A stretch of DNA of 64,000 bases from Fasciolopsis buskii (taxonomy: Eukaryota; Platyhelminthes; Trematoda; Plagiorchiida; Fasciolidae). The notes under the pieces are model-generated. The model saw only the letters and a list, made by a program, of their open reading frames with translations, did no database searches and was not told the origin of the DNA. The translations under genes and the position numbers were made by a program. The stretch is from NCBI GenBank assembly GCA_008360955.1, contig LUCM01010366.1, positions 62,001 through 126,000 of the forward strand. Direction: 5' to 3'. Of this stretch, positions 1 to 13,000 are shown piece after piece (position 1 is the stretch's first letter; each line of letters starts with the position of its first letter).

Positions 1-1735
1 GTGTGGCAAGTTGGACTGATCATTGAAGTGTTCAGTCTAGTGGTCCAACTTCTGTTGTTTACCACTGATAAGCTCTCCATTCCTATCGCACACAACTTCA
101 CTAACCAAAGTTCGCCGCCCATCGCTGTCACGATTAAGCTTAGACAGTTTTTGACTGTTACTTAAGGCGGCCGCTTCCTCCATCTCTTCGGCTACCTTAA
201 ACCACCAGTTTTCGCGGTCATTTCTAAGGCTTATGGTCAAATGACGCTGCAACTGTCGACGCATCTTATTCACCTCGTTGAAGTTAGGCAGCTCACGTTT
301 TTGCTCCATTAGACTTGACGACGTTTGCGAGATCCAGTGTTTTTGATGAATGCTAGATCTAGGACCACAGGCGAAATCTGTTGCCAAATGCAAAGCCTGC
401 TTTATTTGATCCCACTGATCGTCTGTATTGCTGTTCATTGAAGTTCTTAGTCCCTCGGATAGTTTGTTCGTAGCTGTTGCGAACAGCCGAATCAGACAAA
501 CGTTCGACAGCCAATCGGGTTTGTGGCCTGCGTCGATGGCCATTCAGCTGCAGCAGAAATCGCATTAAAACTAACGCATGGTCCGATTCGACGTACGTGG
601 TCCAGTATGATCTACAGTTCTGGACAGAACCGCGCCAACGGTGGCTAACTGCGATATGGTCAATCTGACTCAAAGTACCTGTCGAGTTAGAGCGCCATGT
701 CGCAGTGCGACGCGAACTGTGTCGGAAATTCGTACTAGATAGGAATAAATGATTGTCTGCACAGAATTGGGGAAGTCTTTCTCCGTTGTCTGTTCGCTGT
801 GCAGGCAAGGCGCATCGCCCACCCATCAGGATCCCGATGCACTCAGTTTTCCAACTTGTGCATTAAAGTCACCTGCTACCACTACAATGTCAGAGCGTTT
901 GCTCTTCCGAACAAGAGTGACGAGGTCATCGTAAAACTCGTCTTTCTCCATGTCAGTGCTGCAGTCTGTTGGAGCGCATGCTGAGATAGCAAACAAACTG
1001 CGCTTAACACCACTATCCTTTCGGACGCCGACTGATCCCTTCAGTCTCATGGCACACAAGCGACTGTTGACTGGGGTCCAGTCTAGAAGGGCTGCTTCGG
1101 CCTTCTCACTCAACACTATTCCTACACCACGTTGACCCACAGCTTGAGCTGCTTCGTCTCCTGAAGTGCGAAGAAAATATCTTGATGAGACGATTGGCGC
1201 AGTCAGTTGAATTACTCTACTCTACTCTACTCGAATCCTGAATTCGTGTTTCACTCACACAGCAGACATCAATCGAAAGTGAGTTAGTTCACTTTCAGAG
1301 CCAAATACGCCTGCTGGCCAGCCTGCATTAAAGTGCGCACATTGAAGGAACTCAGATGCAGAGGCTGACGAGGCTTGAGAAAATGTGAGCTAGCAGACCA
1401 AAAACCACCTACTACACTACTTGACAATAAACCGTTGTGAGTATCGGGCGTTATCAATGGGGTCACTATGGGTAGGCAGAAGGGGCAAACAGATTGGGTT
1501 GGAGACAGAAGAGACAGGTTGAATAAAAGGGAGGGAATTCTGAGCAGTAGCATACTTATCACTACCCACTCCACCTGTGCTTTTGTTTCTGACAATAACC
1601 TGACCGTCATGCAGCGGGGTATTTATAGCTGAGTGGAAGCCCATCTACTTGGATCAATTAGTCTTCCACTCGTTTTTCCGACTGAGCTGCTAACTCAAAT
1701 CAACCCCTGATCGGGAATACCAGAAGACGACTTCG
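1..1735 (-). mobile_element. RTE-like LINE family 1, copy 1: 5' UTR plus endonuclease, cut by window edge
   Basis: Reading the minus strand from 1735, about 130 bases match the 5' leader of the copy at 44.4 kb. Then follow endonuclease pieces: SSFNVRTL near 1350, GQRGVGIVLSEKAEAALLDW from 1140, [11 protein letters not shown] near 860, and IDHIAVSHRWRGS...YVESDHALV near 650-570. These are the N, GDFN and SDH boxes of an apurinic-type endonuclease. The linker before the reverse transcriptase runs out at base 1. Stops and frameshifts separate the blocks, so this copy is dead. Family assignment (RTE clade, SR2-like) rests on remembered relatives. Confidence 0.85.
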
Positions 1736-2129
1736 TCAGTCGTTCGAACGATTGCGAAAAGCCCGCTACTTGTTCGATTTTTCAGTAGCTCAACATCGTC
1801 ATACGGTCTCCTGTTTGAACAAATATCGATGTAACTGTTCTCGCATGAGGATAGGGTTATCTCCATAATCATTTCGAAATAAAATAGTGAACGGGAACAA
1901 ACCTGGCGAACACCGCCTGTCGTAATGACCTCGGATAAAAGCTGGGCAGAAACACACTCATCTTCGGCTGTTCCTATAAAGGAATAACTTATTTTGTCAC
2001 AACCTGCAGTGAGGAGGCAGCTCCACAGAATTGGGCGATCAACCAGATCGAACGTTGGCTTCATACGGGGAATACAGAATTTGAGGGTGTACGGGAATTG
2101 CCTTTGTGGCCTAAAGTTTGTCGCGAAGC

Positions 2130-4605
2130 TTGCTTAGTTGGGCGTTGTGACGTAGTGCTGGCGTAAAGGTAACTGTCAGGTTTCTTCAGTTTTTTGCGAG
2201 CGATCGTTTATTCTAGTCCGACACAATTCGCATCGCACAGCGACATAGCGTCTTAGCTCGACAGGTATTCCGGGTCAGAACGATCGCGCTACAGTATGCC
2301 ACCGTTAGTGCGATTGTTTTTCGAACTGTAGATCATATTGGTCCGCATACCTATACTTAGGCATTGCTTTAATCGTAGTCCGATTTTTCCTGCATCTCAA
2401 CAACCATCAGCGCAAACTCGGTTGGTCTAATTCGGCTGTTCGCACCGGTTATGAGCGGAAACTATCAAACGAGCTAAGAATCCCGGCGAACAGCAATGTA
2501 GGCGATTCTTGGGATCAAATCAAACGGACAATGCCTGTGGCACCAGCGGTTTCGCCTGTTTGTCCCAGATCTAACATCCTCCAAATTCTTTGGATTTCTC
2601 ATTAATCGCCAAGTCTAATCAAGCGAAAACACCGGGTTTCTAATTGGAAGGTGAGTAAGATATGTCCACATCTGCAACTTCAAGTAATAACAATCCTTAA
2701 GAAAGGTCGCGGAAACTGTTGGATTATGATAGCCAATCGATGAAATTATTAGTTTTTTTCACGTAACAGTCAGAGGTTGTTTAAGCTTGTACGCAACATC
2801 AGTGTTCGGCCAACTTGGGTTGGCAAAAATGTATGCGATAAAAATAGTGATCCTATTTTTGGCCAGTCGCGGGTGCTTAGCAGGTGGGGCAGTTTAGCTA
2901 ACCGTGCGCTACTTTAGCTGGCCCGACGCCAACAACTGTGGATCCCCGGGTGGTGTCACTTGGCCTTCTAACGTAACTGGTAGTACATCCAAGCATTCGA
3001 CTGTTGAAGCGAGGAGAAATGGTCGGTCCCAACTAATTTCCGTCATTTCTTTTCAATTTGATTGAAGAGTCACTGGTAATAGCACTTACTTTCTTGCTTT
3101 GTGACATTTGGTGCGAGGAGCATATTCCGTTATCGTGGAGTGAGTCACTGATTGTACCCATCTTCAAGAAGGGCATGCGCAGTAACTGTAATAATTATCG
3201 TGGTGTCTGAGATTTTCGCTTCGACAATGGTGCGTCGTCTGACACTGATTCGCGAGGGTAACGTCCGCGGACAGCAGGCCAGATTTCATCCAGGTCGGGA
3301 TTGCATGGACCAGATTTTCGCTGTTCTATAGCTACACGCACACCGCCACCCTACAATCGTAGTTCTTCTCTTTCTTTCTAAAAGACGCTCTTGACCCAGC
3401 CGACCGAACAGCGCTATTCACCGGGAGGGTATGCAACCAAAGTTTGTGAATCTGTGAGCGTTGTACTCGTATATCTATGGTCGCTTAAAGGCATGTGGTG
3501 AGCTATCAATTTCAGCTTTGTCATCGACGAGGTAATAGAACGTGTTTTAGGAGGTCTTCAGTTGGGTCGGACTCGAAGTTCCATGTCGGGTAAAGCTGCG
3601 TGACCTAGATTACGCCGACGACCTTGTACGCTTGTTTAAACTTGCGCAGCATGCGCAGCGTAAACGGGACAAATGCGTGACGGCTAGCTGCATTCGACAC
3701 GTTATTCTCACCCTCAAAGTGTAAGGTTCTATTGCAAGACTGGACGTCGGTGACTCCAAATTTGGTACTTGTTGGGTAATAACTAATCATTATCTATCGT
3801 TTCACTTACCTCGGCATCTGCTTGACTAAGGATAGCAGCACGACGGCAGAAGTAAACACGCGTATATCCCGGGGTCAAGCGCCTCACGCTGGACTGAGGC
3901 ATTTATGGTGTCAGCCTGATATTTTCTTGACATTAAAAGGTCGTATGGACTGTGCCCCAGTGCGCTCAGTTCTGTTGTATGGTCCCAAGACATGGAGTAT
4001 ACGTGTCGAAGATGTTCGTCGGCTAGAGGCTTTCGACCACAAATGTCTACGTAGTATCACTAGGATTGGATGAAATGACCAGGTGAATATTGTGGAGTTG
4101 AGAAATCTAGTATCATTTGCCGGTTCTGTGAACATTTTACCGCAGTGTATAAAGTTGAGTACACTACGTTAGTTGAGTCGCATGTTGCATATAGTGGGCA
4201 CGTCTACCATACCATGCCCTGTTTCTTGTTCTTGCGGAGCGGAAAAAGCCATGTGCGGGTCAGATGACGTGGAAACGTGGAATGAGAAAATGCAATACAC
4301 AGCGAACTTAGGTAAAGTAGATGTCTCACGTGTTGGTGATTGGGGTCCGAAAGACCCGTCAATTATGTGGATGGAAATACTGAAGGATATGGCAGTGAAG
4401 CGTGAACAGTATTGATCATATCATTTTTTTCGAATCACAATGTTTAAAAATGTGCGTTTGTATAGTTAGACTTTTTGTGTAGGTCCACTCCCTATTTACC
4501 CTGGATATTCACTCTTTTTATAGGAAAATGCAACCCTGAGAAAAAACAGTGGTTAATGAGTTTGCCTCACTGTTTAAGGCTGAACGATGAGGATGGTGAT
4601 GATCA
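2130..4605 (+). mobile_element. RTE-like LINE family 1, copy 2: degenerate endonuclease-to-3' end
   Basis: The first 200 bases match the CADNHLFLSS...SHRTATWRS endonuclease segment of the 44.4 kb copy. Reverse-transcriptase blocks follow: ESLIVPIFKKG near 3150, a QQARFHPGRDC box near 3270-3310, and an intact YADD core at 3611-3622. The C-terminal ETWSIRVEDVRRLEAFDHKC region lies at 3990-4050 and [20 protein letters not shown] near 4280-4340. It ends in a gat-rich tail at 4586-4604. Many stops and frameshifts. Confidence 0.82.
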
Positions 4606-4835
4606 GAAATATGGCCGTTAAGATCCGTGGAAATTTTCGCTGTTGTCATCGTACTGGTGAAATATGGTGGGTAAATGCTCTTAGTAACTCAGAGATTAGG
4701 TGTGAAGTTCTGGGTCCTGGAGTTCAATATTCAGAACAGGGATTGTATTAGAATAGGTTAAGGCAGTTGCGCCACATTCGCGCATCCCTAGAGCGCTTGC
4801 CCCTTTGTTCCTCGTTGTCCGAGGCTCGCAATGGC

Positions 4836-5605
4836 TGGGAGATAGCTAGAGGTGGCGTCGGCCTGATATTTCACTGAAGTTGAAAGGTCGTGTGCACTGT
4901 GCTGCAGTGCGTTCAGTTCTGTTGTACGATTGCGAGACGTGGAGTATGCGTGTGGGCGATGTTCGTCGGTTGGAGATTTTCGACAACCGATGTTTACGTA
5001 GTATGGCTAGGATTGGATGGAGTGACCGGGTGAGTAACATTGATGTTAGGAATCTGGTATTGGGTGCCACTTCTGAGAACAGCTTGTTTCAGCGTATGAA
5101 ACTTAGTAGACTACGCTGGTTGGGTCACGTGTTGCGTATGACGAACACTCGTCTACCATACCGTGCCTTATTTTGTGTTCCTCCTAAGGAATGGAAGAAG
5201 TCATGTGGAGGCCAACAGACGACGTGGCAACGTGGGATATAAAAGATGTACAGCGAAGTTAAGTAAAGTAAGTGTCTCACGCCTTCGTGGTGGGGGTCCG
5301 AAAGACTCGTCGACTTGCTGGCTGGAGACACTGAAGGATATGGCAGTGAACCGTGAACAGTGGCGATCGTGCTGTCATTTTCTATCGAATCAGAATGATT
5401 GAAAACATGTGCGTTTGTACAGTTAGACTGTGTTCCGTGTGTTGGCTGCAGCAGCATCTTATCTTTTCCCGCATGTGTAGGTCCACTCCCTGTCCCCATT
5501 GAATATTCACTCTTTTTATATAAACGTGTAACTCTGGGGAAAGGCAGCGGTCAGTGAGGCTTGCCTTGCTGTTTAACGCTGAACGATGATGATAATGATG
5601 ATGAA
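4836..5605 (+). mobile_element. RTE-like LINE family 1, copy 3: 3' end with (GAT)n tail
   Basis: This is a 5'-truncated copy of the C-terminal region. The frame at 4880-5242 carries CETWSMRVGDVRRLEIFDNRC and SRLRWLGHVLRMTNTRLPYR. A frameshift near 5240 leads to CTAKLSKVSVSRLRGGGPKD and [20 protein letters not shown]. The roughly 200-base 3' UTR ends GCTGAAC followed by a gatgatgataatgatgatg tail at 5585-5604. Confidence 0.88.
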
Positions 5606-6969
5606 CTACTGAAATGAATTACATCCTGGCTTTTTACGCGAAAAATGCCTTGCAGTGAGAAACTGCCGGGCGTGGATTAAAAAACAGTCTTAGACACCGC
5701 GCAAGAAGCAAAAAAACTGTTTGAAAGCCGGAATAGGGTAGAACCAGTGATGGACTCAGTTGATTGCGGAAACTTGTGAGGTAGATGGAGGTTAAAGCTA
5801 ACGAGATGAAATCGAGTGAGGTTTTAAACAGATTTAGTTGGTAGATTTTTTTACGTATATTAGAAATGCAATTACTGGAGAGCCGCGCAAATTTTCTCGA
5901 GGTGAAAATTGGGGGATAGAGCACAAATGTCTCAGTTGATGTGTCGTATACCGTGGTTAGTAGTATCTTATTGTTCCAGTCAAATTGTCGCCATTCCAGA
6001 ATGAGAATATTGAGAAACCCAGGATTTAGACTTTATTCGTTCAACAGATATCTGAAATAATAAAATGTAGATAGCTAAAGGTACGTTTTACCGATCTGAT
6101 TATGACAGCACGAAAAATCTATACCACAATATGGCTGCCGCATTGCAAACTTGAATGGAGCTGCAAGCGGTAGTGGTGAATAGCAGACAGCAGAATTAGG
6201 GTAGGTATATAACTTTGAAGAACAATCAACGCCTATGGGATACAGCTGGGGTTGAATCCAACCAATTTGACGAAATCAGGGACGTGGTAAGCCCTACACA
6301 TAACATGTCACCAAAACCATAACAGAAGGAGACCATTAGGAAAATTGAATGAAACACTTTCGTTTAAGTTTTTGCTTCGTAAGTAATGCTCTTTCACGTC
6401 ACCATCATCCAAAGGGGCTTAGGGGTTGGATGAATACTATCCGTGTCAAATCGAAGTTGAAGTTTGCCTAAAGAAGTCCCATTCTGAACCTTCGATCAGA
6501 AGAGCGAAATAGGATGTTCGCAAACCGTTAGAACCGATCACCGGCTATTTCAGTTCTCATGATTTTTGATTGCTCTAGACCCGAAGTCCCATACTGTCGA
6601 GCTTCCGGCAGACGCCGGAAGTCCAATATGTACGCCTCAGCCAGTGTGGTCTTTGGACAGGAAAAAGGGACTGTTATCCTTGTTTCACGTCCGTCATCGG
6701 TAAACTTGTTCTTTTCTTAGGGAGGACGTTTACTGATCAAAAGCATGCTACTTCCTCGATACTCCCACTACCTGTCCGTGGTTACTCATTCAATGAACAT
6801 AACCCCATCTTATTTAAGGCTAACCAGCAGTTTCGTGTGCGTTTATTTATCCACTAGACTGCGTCCTACTGTGACCCTTCTGAACCAGTGCTAAAATCAC
6901 ACTGATTTTTTGAGCTTGCTAAACAGTCATATGACAGCCTGGTTTTTTTCTTTTATTTACTCCTTACAG
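5606..6969. other. Unassigned region upstream of UBE2Q exon A
   Basis: I recognise no coding exon, repeat boundary or RNA gene here. The longest frame (minus strand, 5634-5924) has no motif. The missing 5' exon of UBE2Q could in principle lie here, but I could not find its expected sequence. The last part (6900-6969) is the T-rich end of an intron. Confidence 0.5.
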
Positions 6970-7074
6970 GATACTTATCCCCGTTATCCCCCCATTTGGT
7001 TTTCCGATTCCGAAGATCCCATCCTAACGCGTATTTTTGATCAACTTCGTCTCACGGATGCTGTGAACTTCACG
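6970..7074 (+). CDS. UBE2Q: UBE2Q exon A (RWD-like region)
   Basis: This exon encodes 35 residues beginning [11 protein letters not shown] and containing the SDSEDP motif that human UBE2Q2 also has (SPIWFVDSEDP). It follows a pyrimidine-rich tract and TTACAG acceptor. The donor, GTTGGT, is weak. The frame stays open upstream to 6910, but that stretch is hydrophobic, unlike the family, and looks intronic. It is phase 0 at both ends. The preceding coding exon was not found in the window. Confidence 0.88.
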
Positions 7075-10000
7075 GTTGGTTTTGTCTTCGCTTTAAGCGT
7101 GTCATTTTATCATGCGTTTTCATCAATTCATTTCGTGTTTCTATGCTCATTTTGTAACGTTTTACCTGATTTCGCTCGGTGTTTTTTTTGTCCACAGGTG
7201 GATCGCCAAGTAAAAATGCTTGTGATTCAGTTATGTCGATATAAACACATTGACTGCCCACCCGAATTGGAACGGTTATGCCCTGACTTTGATCCCCAGT
7301 TGGTAAGTTTGTTCATGCGGTCTATCTTGTTGCACATCGTTAATTTTGATGTCTAATGTCCTTTTCTTATTTTGTTTTCTGGTTTATCATTTGTCATCAA
7401 TTGTTTTATGAATTTGCACTTGCGCAAGTGTTTTCACTGCTTTAGGTTGCCGCTCGACATAGTTGGCTCATAAATCTTTAACTTCCACGGTTACGTAAAC
7501 AGAGATATAAATCACAAAAATTGTTGCTCAGTGCCCGAACCATTATTCATTGTAATCACCTCTAAATAACGGACCATCTAACGTAACTTCCAGCAGCACC
7601 AACGCCCAGGTCACCGATGAGATGGGACGTGGCCTGCAATATCCCATGGCATATATATAGGAACTATATCATAGTGCTGATCTTCAGTAAACTTTTGAGA
7701 GACAGTCCGGATAGCCCACCAAGCAGCCATGGCATTCGGCTCTAAGTCGTTCGTCCAGTGTTCTTGATAGTTATACAATTTTGGCAATTCCTGACAAACA
7801 GAGCTGTTGTAGATTGCTCCCTTGACCTGCCGTAATAGATTGGGAATTGGCCCTCTTTAAGGAATCCATTAAAACGTGAAAGCTTGGAGATGGAGAGTAA
7901 TGATTTAAGTCGGACGAGCATTTGGAGAGCCTCACCACCGCTACCATTGTCAGGCCGATGGCGAATATTTCGCTTTACATAGGTCTTTGTTCGATAAGGT
8001 TTGCCAGTTCTCACAAATGCTTTGACGTCCAGGTATAGAAGTCTTTGATTCTGGCGGGATTTGAACTCATTCGCAGGCAGGTAGCCAATATTCCTTAAAT
8101 GAAATGTGCAGACATCCATGTTGTCTAATTGAGTTAGTTTGCACGGTAATGTGTGGATTGTCTCTTTGTTTGTTGTTCCTCGCTCCCACTGGAGTCGACA
8201 TACACGCTTGTCACGTCTGATTTATTGGGCATCCTCTTTGATTCTTTCAGATGCGGCGGTCAAGCGGTTAACATGGTGACTTTCGGATATCATGATTGCG
8301 GTTTCGAATCACGCCTTTGGTCACTTCTCCACTTAGTTGCGTTTCAGTAACTGCCCCTCCCCCTTTCTAAGATGCTGTGCATTTGTTGTATAGTGGGTAA
8401 ATAAAGAAAGAGATAAGCATTATCATCATTATTGTTATTAAAGCGACAGCCTTTATTCATCCTAATATGGTATTCTGAGAATTGTCACTGCACTGTGATT
8501 TGCTGACACTTGGTTAATAGTCGTTCTCTGTATCTAACTCTTAATTTTTTCGTCAATTGGAGATGACAAAATCATCGGACGGTTTTATCGGAAGCCCTCG
8601 AACGTGTCGATCCAAACAGTTTTCGTCGTGTAGCCCCACGGAAGTCCCTTTTATAGTGGTTTTCTTATTTCCAGGGTAATCTGAGAGGGTTCAGTGGATC
8701 AAGCATCCATCGCCTTTGAGGAGTCAGAAATTCGAATCCTAAATCTGCCGGTCACTTTGCTCGTGGATGACTATTCGCTGCCGTCGGTCTCGTCACCGCA
8801 TCTAACCTTTGGGTACCTTGTATGGTTGTGTACCACTCCAAGATGCAGAGCCCTAGCTGCCACTTCCGCCCCCGTGTAGCAGCTATGGTGCATGTCTTTT
8901 CCACTGCACTCAAGCATCCAGCATGTCATAAAAACCTGTGTTCTCATACCGGTGATTGGGGGCAATCAACTCGGTCTGCTACTTCGAGGGTTGGAGGCTC
9001 AAGTCACTTCGGTGATAGACCGCGATTCACCGTCGTCCAGCTGATTACCGTATCTGACTGCTTTAATTCAATGCGGTTTTATGTCACTTCGTATTTTAAA
9101 ATCCTGGCTGACGAGTCTCATGGCGCTCCAGATGTAATGGGCCTGCTTCTTCCATTTCGCTGGTGCTATTGTTTGGTAACATCTGGCTTCGACTCAGTCG
9201 AAAATCGATCCGGTTCCCACTAACGAGCGGCAAAAGCCAAATCGAACAAACGCAGAAGTTTGTTAATTAGTCAGAATCAGATCGCTTATATTGGTCGCTC
9301 ACGATCACTGTCGGTGGTCAGGCCGATACGACCGTGGCGTTCGGATGTGAGGGTCGCAGGTTCGAATCCTCCCACCGCAGACCAACTTCCGCACTTGGCA
9401 GCCCTTTGTTGGCCGCGGTCCCTCTTCCTAAAAAACATTGTACACTTCCGATTCATTAATAAAAGGAAGTAAAAAGAAGATAAACACTTACTCATCGATT
9501 TTTCTGGGGATTAACTTGACCCATCAGTATTCATCTACATCCTCATGCGTTTTTTTCGCTCGGTTTATCGCTCGATGTAATCAATGCGATGTCACCATAG
9601 GATTATGGATTTTTGACCAAGGTGATAGATAAACCCAGTCAAGTCCACTGCCGTTACAGTTTTGTGGATGTAGAGAGCCGTAATTTTATTTCACCCCAAT
9701 TTATCTTCTTTAGCCAAACAGTGACTAAATTATGAATGCTTGGTTGGTTGGTTCATTATTCTTTGCTCACTATTTACGTTATCTCTATCCTTCAGAAACC
9801 CGTCGTGTATCGGTTCATGAGTAACTCTACCTGTTCTTCTCTCCCACTTTTCGTAGCCTCCACCCGACTCCGCCATCCCCTCCGAGTCCCCACCCGCATC
9901 TCCTGATCCCGGTAGTGATCCGGACGACACCGGGTTCGAAGATGAAGATGTTCCCCTGAATGATGCATTTGATGATTCGTGAGTTAGCCTTGTTTGTTTG

Positions 10001-13000
10001 CATATCATAACACGCTTAATACGTTTCTCCATTTCTATGTTAACCTTATCTATTTTCAAGGCGCTAGTAAGCAGTTTTGGTCATATACCCCTCATTCCAT
10101 CACTATGAACCTATATGTATTCCATGGACTGTTCTATTGGACTTGCCTCTTTGTTAATACCTTGCCTCAAGAATCGGCGCTTGCCTAGATGGCTGTCAAA
10201 GTAGGCGATCATCTAAACACAAACCAAATATATTTGCATTTAGTCTGCATACACAAAGGAGCGGTATTCATTCCCTTTTGGCTTGATCAAAATATTTGAC
10301 TCTCACGCCATTTTTAACGGCTTTAGAATTACCTCCCGCCTGAATGACAAGTTCTGTTGTATGAGTATCCCAAGTCACCTTGTACATAACGCTGCTGATT
10401 TCACACAGCTTGCGATCTCGTTTTGGTTGCCGTGGCCGGTAGCGTAAGTTGGTAGTAAGTTATGGAAAAATTGTACGAAACTTCTTTCCCATCATTGAAC
10501 AGCGTTGCAGTTCGGGAAGACAACCCTATCGTTAATCCAAACAAGCACGATATTGAAGGCTGTAGCAGTCGGGAACATCTGGTTGATTTAACGGCATGCA
10601 TTCTGGAATTTAATACAGATATGATGACCGATTTCATTCGCATTAGGCGCACAATCCAGCTGAGATAGAAGAATCTACTCAACGCTCTGCCTTGTCTGAC
10701 CTCGTAAAGACAATTTCTTGAGCTCTCGCATCTGGGTTATGACAATTAGTTGGAGTGTTCGTTGATGCCCGCTTAAAGATATGACAGACAAGGTAGCTAC
10801 TTAGCTAACCCTAAGGGTATGGAATCCGGCTCGTTAACATACCGTCACAATGGAGCTGTACCTTGATGTGGTCTGACAACTTCCCTGTTTCCGCTACCAA
10901 ACGAACTATAAAGGATGTCTTATTTCAATCCGAAAATACAGTCATTCTTGGAACGTCAAGAGGTAAAGGCCTAGCAAAGTAGTCTCCTGGTCCTCCAGAC
11001 TGAGTTTGATTTGAGTTAGCAACTCGTTGAAAATTGAGTGAAAAAATAATTGATCCAAATAGATGGTCTTCCACTCAGCCACTCTCCGCTGCTTTGCCGC
11101 ATGTTTCTGTTGGAGCGAAAGCTGTTAGTGGAAAACCCTATTCATTCTCTTGCTTGGTGGCTGGACTCGTTAGCAGTGTTGGTCCAAAAAACTTCAATCC
11201 ATATCACAAACTGTGGACTCTATACTGCATTCTTCGACACACTATCCATTGCTTCGAGTGGGGGGTGGATATTGATAAACGTGCTCCTTCTCCGAGTTCC
11301 CGTGGTCAGTTAACGTCCCATTGCCTTGTGGATGAGGCTTTCTAGTCAAAGGCTTCGGTTATGATTTCCAAAGAAAACCCTTCCCGCAATGTGGGCAGCC
11401 GCAGAGTATCGATCATCTGAATGCCTTCAACATCCTTTCGAATCTCCGTTTTCCGACGCAAGGATCACACAATATGCCATGAGGAACTGCTACTCGATAA
11501 ATTTACTAGATGACAGCATAAGTGGAATGCACAGAAATAGTTTGGGTCCATTACTTACTGAGTTACCTTCAGCTCAACTAAACAGAGCAACAAGCTATCC
11601 TAGCGTGAACTTTGAAGCATTTAAAGTGGGTGTATGCTATCTCTGAAATGCTCATACAGTGCTCTACTTCCGTGATCACTTCGTAGCTCAGGTGCTACCT
11701 CATTCTTTCGTTTCACCGTTCGCGTTTCCCGTGATCTGGCCTCCAGTGCTCGGGGTCAGACTGGCTTTGGGATCTTTTTGAACATGCGGAGGCAGTGTCA
11801 ACAGTCGTTTGTGTGCAGTTTTTTGGACGTTTCTGTACGTGTGAATAGTAGTCGGTTGAAGCGTCATTGCCTATTGGTCTATGCGCCCACTGATTACCAC
11901 TCTCTTGAGACCGAGGATCAGTTCTACCGGGAATTATCTTGATGGGTGTTGTTAGTGATTTTAACCCTCAGGCGGAACGTCACATCGGCAACCGACAAGT
12001 TTGTTTTGATCACAGACTTTTCCTGGCCAATGCCAATTTTTGTGACAAGCGATATCAGCTCACTTGGCATGCTCTCTCGCCTTCGCAGCGTTGGACTCAG
12101 CAGTAGCCGCCACACATGACCCCTTGCCCCGCAAACCTCCGAATCGATAGATATACCTTGCTCTAGCTGCTCTGTTAGATGCAGGCCTGTCTCTTCATGC
12201 TCAACACGCAGTGAGATGTGTAAATCCTTGAGACGTCAACTGACGGAGAGCAATGCTGGATAAGAAGACAGGGAAGTGGAAGAGGTTGCCATTGTCGGAA
12301 GTAGTCGCAAACTTCATTGTCTGACTAGGAATACTGAATAACAAGTCAGGTGCGATCGATAAGATTCATGAATCTGGCGGCACTGAATCATTTTTCAGAA
12401 ACATCGGATGACTTGTTGGGCGGAGTGCTTTAGGGTGCAGTTTAGTTGGCCCGCAGCCACAGTGGGCCTTCTGCTTATCTCTGCAAGTGAATCAATCCAA
12501 GTGGATAGCAACCCTCCATCCGAAATCGAGGTATAAGGCAGCTGGACCGGATGCGCTATCGTCATCTTTCTTCAAGGATGGTGGCGACGTGTTCGAACCG
12601 GAGTTAAAATAGCTTCCGAAGTTCATCCGGGTAATGGAAACGATTCCTATGGACTGGTGATTGTACCGATTTACACGTAGGGTAATAAGTCCTCATGTGA
12701 AAACCACATAGGAGTTAGTTTAGTAGGCATTGTCCTCCGCCAATTACCTAGTACTCGCGAAAGGTGTATGGTTGAGAACCAAGCCGGATTTAGTTACTTG
12801 ACCAGTTGTATCTCACCTGATGGTCGTCGATTAGATGAAATGTCTTCGCGCTTATAAAATGCCTGGTTTGCATTCACCAGTTTGATGCATTTGTGGCATC
12901 AACGTGACATCTGCTTATCGATCAAAAGTAAAGCATAGGCGGCAGCAGTGAGATCGGTGCAGTTCTACGGTTCCGAAACATGACCTTTGAAAGCGGAAGA

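Noticed and set aside
6910..7356. A single 148-codon exon containing UBE2Q exons A and B
   Set aside because: The middle 41 codons are hydrophobic, have no counterpart in the family, and are bounded by GT-AG. I kept it as two exons and reported possible retention separately.
9311..9375. A tRNA gene
   Set aside because: The A and B boxes are tRNA-like, but the arms do not pair into a full cloverleaf and the same body and tail follow at four loci, so it is a SINE.
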